A program made the position numbers and the translations under genes. A stretch of DNA of 32,339 nt, taken from contig CANRAK010000003.1 of NCBI GenBank assembly GCA_947628575.1, positions 1 through 32,339 on the forward strand, read 5' to 3'. Source of the stretch: an uncultured Clostridia bacterium (GTDB lineage Bacteria > Bacillota > Clostridia > TANB77 > CAG-465). Below, in pieces: positions 27,440 to 32,339 of the stretch (the first letter of the stretch is position 1; each line of letters starts with the position of its first letter). The notes under the pieces were generated by a model. That model did no database searches, was not told the DNA's origin, and saw only the letters and a program-made list of their open reading frames with translations.

Positions 27440-28219
27440 ATGAAAGTTTTTGTTTTAGGTGAAGATAAAAGAAGTATGAATTTAAGAAAGATATATAATT
27501 GTAGTTCAACTAAGTTTGAAGATGCAGATGTTATATTTTGTCCTATACCATTTTCTAAAGATAATATAAAAATTAACGGTGAAAACATAAAAATTGATAC
27601 ATTAATTGATGCATTAAGAGGTAAGGATAAAATATTAATCTCAGGCGTTATAAATGATGAAATTAGAGAAAAATTTGAAGAAAATAATATAAAATATTAT
27701 GACATAATGCAATTTGAAGAATTTAGTGTTATGAATGCTATTGCTACAAGTGAAGGAGCGATAAAAAAGGCTATTGAAATGACAGATAAAACACTTAATA
27801 ACTCTAATATATTAATACTTGGATATGGCAGAATTGGAAAGATTTTAGCACATAATTTAAGTGGATTTGGTGCTAAAATATATTGTGAAGCAAGAAAAGA
27901 AAAAGATATTGCATTAATTAAAAGTATGGGATATAATGAAGTAGATTTAAGTAGTTTAGATTATGTTTTGCCAGATATGGATATTATTTTTAATACTATA
28001 CCACATATTATGTTAGATAAAGATATAATAGATATATTAAAAGAAGATGTTAGTATTATAGACTTAGCATCAGCACCAGGTGGTGTAGACTTTGAATATT
28101 GCTCTAAAAAAGATATAAATGTGTGTTGGTATTTAGCTATTCCATCAAAAGATTCGCCATATTCTGCTGCTATGTACATAAAAGATACTATGGATAAAAT
28201 ATTAGGAGAGGTTAACTAA
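27440..28219 (+). CDS. dpaA: Dipicolinate synthase subunit A-like protein
   Basis: 259 aa; MKVFVLGEDKR, MNAIATSEGAIKKAIE, NILILGYGRIGKILAHNLSGFGA, DLASAPGGVDFEYC, GKTSPYSAA-type end SKDSPYSAAMYI. Confidence 0.82.
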   Translation: MKVFVLGEDKRSMNLRKIYNCSSTKFEDADVIFCPIPFSKDNIKINGENIKIDTLIDALRGKDKILISGVINDEIREKFEENNIKYYDIMQFEEFSVMNAIATSEGAIKKAIEMTDKTLNNSNILILGYGRIGKILAHNLSGFGAKIYCEARKEKDIALIKSMGYNEVDLSSLDYVLPDMDIIFNTIPHIMLDKDIIDILKEDVSIIDLASAPGGVDFEYCSKKDINVCWYLAIPSKDSPYSAAMYIKDTMDKILGEVN

Positions 28220-29070
28220 TGGGAGAAAAAATAAATGTAAAAGAAATTGTTACAAGAAGAAAAAAAATGCTAAAAAAAGAAGTTGAAAGCTTAAAAAATA
28301 AAGGGCTAGTACCTAAGCTTGCTGTAATTTTAGCAAGTGATGATGAAGCATCTAAGATATATGTTGGAAAAAAGAGAAAAATGTGTGAAGAACTTGGAGT
28401 ATTGCAACAAGAGTACATTTTAGATGAAAGTGTTACTACAGATGATGTGGTAAATATAGTTGAAAAATTAAATAATGATAGCACTGTTAATGGTATACTT
28501 GTACAGTTACCATTATTTAAGCATTTAGATATGGACAAGATATTAGATAGTATATCATATAAAAAAGATGTTGATGGATTTCATCCACTAACTCTTGGAA
28601 AACTATTTATAGGGGAACATGAAACATTTATTCCATGTACACCAAAGGGTATAATGACAATACTTGATGATATTAATACAGAGTATGAAGGAAAGCATGC
28701 TGTAATAGTAGGAAGAAGTAGGATAGTAGGAAAACCTATATCACAAATACTTTTAAAAAGAGGTGCTACAGTTACAATATGCCATTCTAAAACTCAAGAT
28801 ATATCACTATATACAAAGCAGGCAGATATACTTGTTGTAGCAGTTGGAAAACCACATATTGTAACAAAAGATATGGTAAAAAAAGGTGCAATAGTTGTAG
28901 ATGTTGGTATTAATAGAATAGATGGTAAAATAATAGGCGATGTAGATACAGAAAATGTACTAGAAGTATGTAGTAAAATAACACCTGTTCCTGGAGGAGT
29001 AGGAATTACAACAGTTTTATCTTTACTTGAAAATGTGGTACAAGCTTGTAAATACCAAAATAAAAACTAG
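28219..29070 (+). CDS. folD: Methylenetetrahydrofolate dehydrogenase/cyclohydrolase
   Basis: YVGKKRKMCEELG, GILVQLPLFKHLD, KDVDGFHPL, PCTPKGIM, VIVGRSRIVGKPISQILL, DVGINR, TPVPGGVG. Confidence 0.95.
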   Translation: MGEKINVKEIVTRRKKMLKKEVESLKNKGLVPKLAVILASDDEASKIYVGKKRKMCEELGVLQQEYILDESVTTDDVVNIVEKLNNDSTVNGILVQLPLFKHLDMDKILDSISYKKDVDGFHPLTLGKLFIGEHETFIPCTPKGIMTILDDINTEYEGKHAVIVGRSRIVGKPISQILLKRGATVTICHSKTQDISLYTKQADILVVAVGKPHIVTKDMVKKGAIVVDVGINRIDGKIIGDVDTENVLEVCSKITPVPGGVGITTVLSLLENVVQACKYQNKN

Positions 29071-29097
29071 TAGTTAATAGCTACTAGTTATTTTTTG
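29066..29097. terminator. Bidirectional terminator
   Basis: AACTAGTAG-TTAATAG-CTACTAGTT followed by TTTTTT; between convergent genes, minus-strand stop codon lies in the stem. Confidence 0.8.
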
Positions 29098-29588
29098 TTA
29101 ATATCAAATAAGTCAAAATAGTATTTTTGAGGATCATGCTTTTTAGCATAAATATCAATTGAATAATTATAATCATAAGGACTAACTAGCGGTGTAACAG
29201 TACTTTGCTTATTATAAAATTTAGCATAGTAACTATCTAATGGTAGTTTTATCATAAGAGTAGGGTCAATGATATAATTATCAACTTCAATCCATACATG
29301 TGAGCCATCCTCAGAGTTTTTTGAGTTTTTAAGTATTTCTACTTTTCCTGTGCATATAGAAGCATTATCAAATATAGTTGCAATATAGTAAGATGTAAGT
29401 AAGCAGTTTCCAATATTAAAGCCTTCTTTAAATATTTTGCCTAGAGTAGTTTTGTTATTTCCATCTAAGAAGACAATATTAAAAATACTTTTTCTTAAAT
29501 CTTTATCCCAAGCAAATGCTTCTAAATTAATTCTTCTTTGTTTGGATATAATTTTCCTTAACATTGTTGAAGGTAACATTAGTATCAC
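29088..29588 (-). CDS. Hypothetical transglutaminase-like protein
   Basis: 166 aa; NIGNCLLTSYYIAT ... SHVWIEVDNYIIDPTL gives a Cys-His-Asp arrangement like the transglutaminase core; start may be the ATG at 29579. Confidence 0.6.
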   Translation of the reverse strand: MILMLPSTMLRKIISKQRRINLEAFAWDKDLRKSIFNIVFLDGNNKTTLGKIFKEGFNIGNCLLTSYYIATIFDNASICTGKVEILKNSKNSEDGSHVWIEVDNYIIDPTLMIKLPLDSYYAKFYNKQSTVTPLVSPYDYNYSIDIYAKKHDPQKYYFDLFDINKK

Positions 29589-29651
29589 TTCCTATATTTT
29601 TTTATTTAGGAGAGTAATTGTAACATAATAGATGTAACTTGTAAATAATTA

Positions 29652-29680
29652 TTGTAAAAAATTACAAAAAATGTTATAAT
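29652..29680 (+). promoter_or_regulatory. SigA-type promoter of DMT transporter gene
   Basis: TTGTAA (29652-29657), 17 nt, TATAAT (29675-29680); GAGGAGG SD and ATG 29706 follow. Confidence 0.65.
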
Positions 29681-29705
29681 TCTAAAAAAATGAGGAGGCA
29701 CTTTT

Positions 29706-30590
29706 ATGTGGACATTTTTTTGTCTTTTTACAGTAGCAGCATGGGCATTAACTGAGCTTTTTGGTAAAATGGGTTCAAAGCAAAATGAACAAGATAAGTT
29801 GAGTCACTGGAAAATTACATCAATAGTAGGATTTGCCATGGGAGCACTTGCATTAATTTACATAGTCTTTTTAAAGACAGATGTATCACTTAGTAATATA
29901 ATGTCATATTTACCTATTTCATTATGTTATATAGTATCAATGATATTTGGATATGTAGGACTTAGATATATAATGCTATCTATATCTTCACCTGTATCAA
30001 ATGCATCTTGTGGTGTAACTTCTATACTTTGTGTAATATTTTTAAACCAAATTTTAGGGCCTATACAAATATTAGCAGTTGTTACAATAGTTTTAGGAAT
30101 AATAATATTAGGCTATACTTTTGTAGATAGAGAAGCACAAAAAGCAAGTGATAAAAAATATACAAAAAGTCTAATTGCTTTAATGTTTCCACTATTATAT
30201 TGTATTTTAGATGGTATAGGATCATATTTAGATGCATTATATCTAAATGACTGTATAATGACTGAAAATGAAGTAACTGTTTGTTACTTTTTAACATTTT
30301 TTGTAGTTGGTCTTATAGCATGGATATATGTTGGAATAAGAGAAAAGAAAGTATATAACATATTTGAAAATAAATGGTTTTGCTATCAGTCAATTGGAGA
30401 GGCTGTAGGACAAATAACTTATGTATTTGCACTAGCTGAAGCACCTGCTATAGCAGCACCATTAATAGCTACATACAGTGTTGTATCTGTGCTATTATCT
30501 AGAATATTCTTAAAAGAGAAATTATCTAAATTTCAGTATGTTGTAATAGCAGTTGTAATGGTTGCTATGTTTATATTATCTTTTGAATAG
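29706..30590 (+). CDS. DMT/EamA-family transporter
   Basis: 294 aa, about 10 TM segments, C-terminal AEAPAIAAPLIATYSVVSVLLSRIFLKEKLSKFQYVVIAVVMVAMFILS typical of EamA. Confidence 0.8.
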   Translation: MWTFFCLFTVAAWALTELFGKMGSKQNEQDKLSHWKITSIVGFAMGALALIYIVFLKTDVSLSNIMSYLPISLCYIVSMIFGYVGLRYIMLSISSPVSNASCGVTSILCVIFLNQILGPIQILAVVTIVLGIIILGYTFVDREAQKASDKKYTKSLIALMFPLLYCILDGIGSYLDALYLNDCIMTENEVTVCYFLTFFVVGLIAWIYVGIREKKVYNIFENKWFCYQSIGEAVGQITYVFALAEAPAIAAPLIATYSVVSVLLSRIFLKEKLSKFQYVVIAVVMVAMFILSFE

Positions 30591-30612
30591 TTATAAAAGG
30601 AGAGTGTGAAGT

Positions 30613-31110
30613 ATGAATTATAGGAAAGCTACAGTAGATGATGCATTATCTATAGCTATTGTTAATGTATATACTTGGAGAACTCAATATACAGGACTTA
30701 TGGAAGAAGAACTAATACAGTATAGAATAAAAAACTTAGAAGAAACATATAAAAATGTAAAAACTAAAATTGAAACTGGCATAGAATACTATGTAGTTGA
30801 AGATAAAAATACTGTAATAGGATTTTGTAGTTTTGGTAGAGCTAAAAATGAAAGATACAAAAATTCTGGTGAAATCTATGCTCTATATATTTTAGAAGGG
30901 TATAAATCTAAAGGAATAGGAAAAGCACTATTTAATATAGCTAAAAAAGAATTACAACAATATAAATATGATACAATGATAGTAAATTGTTTAAAAGGAA
31001 ATCCATCACTTGGATTTTATATCCACATGGGTGGAAAAGTAATAGAAGATAACATTATTGAAAAAAATGGATATAAGCTAAAAGAAGATACATTATTTTA
31101 TAATATATAA
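30613..31110 (+). CDS. GNAT-family N-acetyltransferase
   Basis: 165 aa; VIGFCSFGRA, GEIYALYILEGYKSKGIGKALFNIAKKEL. Confidence 0.88.
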   Translation: MNYRKATVDDALSIAIVNVYTWRTQYTGLMEEELIQYRIKNLEETYKNVKTKIETGIEYYVVEDKNTVIGFCSFGRAKNERYKNSGEIYALYILEGYKSKGIGKALFNIAKKELQQYKYDTMIVNCLKGNPSLGFYIHMGGKVIEDNIIEKNGYKLKEDTLFYNI

Positions 31111-31236
31111 ATTTACACCTCATAATTTGACATATATGATATACTAACATAAATGCAATACATTAGAAAACATAATTAATATTCAGTTTGTAGTATAAAA
31201 ATATAATTATAAATTATGAGGAGGGAGAATTTATAT

Positions 31237-31896
31237 ATGAGAGAAGAAAAGGTTTTTGCCAAAGGCTTTTGCTTTGCAAAAATATTTATATTCTTTTTGA
31301 TAGGTTGCCTATTTGGGACATACTATGAACAGATGTTATGGTATTTTAATAACGGTACATGGATAGAAAAGCAAGGACTTATATATGGACCATTCAGCCC
31401 AATATATGGTATAGGTGTAGTAGTATTTATTATTTTTCTAGGAAAGAATAATGATAATAGAGGAATAATAAAAACATATATTTATTCTTGTATAATTGGT
31501 GGAGCAGCAGAGTATATAACTGGATTACTTTCAAATATACTTTTTGGAGTTAAATTTTGGGATTATACAGGATATTATTTAAATATAGATGGACTTACAA
31601 CAATACCATTTATGATGTTTTGGGGTATACTTGGACTTATACTTATGAAGATAATATATCCATATATATCTAATTTAATAGAAAAGATACCATATAAAAT
31701 TGGAATACCAATATATTATTTTATACTAATATTTATGGTATTAAATTGCTTACTTACTCTTATAGCATTTACAAGAATGACTCTAAGAAACGAGGGAAAA
31801 GAGCCAGTAACAATAATAGGCGAGTTTTGTGATAAAAATTATGATGATGAATTTATGTATAAGAATTTTCCAACAATGAAAAAAATTAGTGGTTAA
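31237..31896 (+). CDS. Putative ABC-transporter type IV / CmpB-like membrane protein (start refined from 31216)
   Basis: FLIGCLFGTYYEQMLWYFNNGTWIEKQGLIYGPFSPIYGIG, AAEYITG, FWDYTGYYLNIDGLTTIPFMMFWGILG; GAGGAGGGAG SD upstream of 31237. Confidence 0.8.
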   Translation: MREEKVFAKGFCFAKIFIFFLIGCLFGTYYEQMLWYFNNGTWIEKQGLIYGPFSPIYGIGVVVFIIFLGKNNDNRGIIKTYIYSCIIGGAAEYITGLLSNILFGVKFWDYTGYYLNIDGLTTIPFMMFWGILGLILMKIIYPYISNLIEKIPYKIGIPIYYFILIFMVLNCLLTLIAFTRMTLRNEGKEPVTIIGEFCDKNYDDEFMYKNFPTMKKISG

Positions 31897-31983
31897 AAAA
31901 TAGCATATAACATTATATGTTATTTTTTTTTGTTATCTTTTTTTTAAAATACGTGATATAATATATAGAATAGGAGAGGAAAT

Positions 31984-32339
31984 ATGAAAAAAATTATAAA
32001 GTTTATTATCATTTTTTTAGTTCTTATTATTGCTATTTTATCACCTTTTATACATGAAGGGTACGATATGTATAAAAGAGCATTAGAAGAAGAGCCTATA
32101 AGTAAAAAATTAGAAGAAATAAAGCAAAAAGAAAATTATACTAAACTAGAAGATTTACCTAAGATGTATGTTAATGCTGTAATTGCAGCAGAAGACCATA
32201 GATTTTACAAGCATGGTGCTATTGATTTATTATCTGTAGCAAGAGCTATAATAAACGATATAAAAACAATGAGTTTTGATGAAGGTGGTAGTACAATAAC
32301 GCAGCAGTTATGTAAAAATATATATTTTACACAAGAAAA
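31984..32339 (+). CDS. GT51 transglycosylase / class A penicillin-binding protein, N-terminal fragment (truncated by window end)
   Basis: MKKIIKFIIIFLVLIIAIL TM; YVNAVIAAEDHRFYKHGAIDLLSVARAI; GGSTITQQLCKNIYF. Confidence 0.9.
   Translation, partial: MKKIIKFIIIFLVLIIAILSPFIHEGYDMYKRALEEEPISKKLEEIKQKENYTKLEDLPKMYVNAVIAAEDHRFYKHGAIDLLSVARAIINDIKTMSFDEGGSTITQQLCKNIYFTQE

Noticed and set aside
22104-28538. Antisense ORFs opposite recJ, rel, dpaA and folD (22104, 22617, 23556, 25076, 25667, 27364, 27961, 28212)
   Set aside because: Overlap strongly supported genes on the + strand and have no recognisable protein features.
1-32339. UGA reassignment to tryptophan
   Set aside because: Trp is encoded by TGG, ORFs are full length in the standard code, and prfB is intact; only TGA avoidance is supported.

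Overview
32.3 kb of AT-rich, low-GC Gram-positive (Clostridia-like) chromosome, coding mostly on the + strand. It is largely housekeeping: argS 3' end, a GT4 glycosyltransferase, a TVP38/TMEM64 membrane protein, rpmF, an RluA-type pseudouridine synthase, prfB, hisC-pheA, an FAD-dependent dehydrogenase, rdgB, recJ, a long RelA/SpoT homolog, an MBL-fold hydrolase, ung, dpaA, folD, DMT and GNAT genes, a CmpB-type membrane protein and the 5' end of a GT51 penicillin-binding protein. The main accessory item is a 1549-aa multi-domain SpaA/Cna-B-like surface protein. No rRNA, tRNA, CRISPR array, prophage or transposase was recognised. I did not find a clear undescribed multi-gene defence-type system. 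Best second-look items: (1) a long Rel protein whose synthetase motifs look intact while every recognised catalytic position of the HD hydrolase is replaced; (2) an unassigned two-gene operon at 18.3-20.0 kb with its own promoter and terminator; (3) no TGA among 31 stop codons, plus a prfB without the usual programmed frameshift; (4) dpaA without an adjacent dpaB, fused by TAATG overlap to folD; (5) a degenerate sorting signal and a codon-composition shift inside the giant adhesin; (6) an 11-bp inverted repeat able to mask a Shine-Dalgarno only in read-through mRNA. All family calls are from motif recognition by eye; no searches were run.
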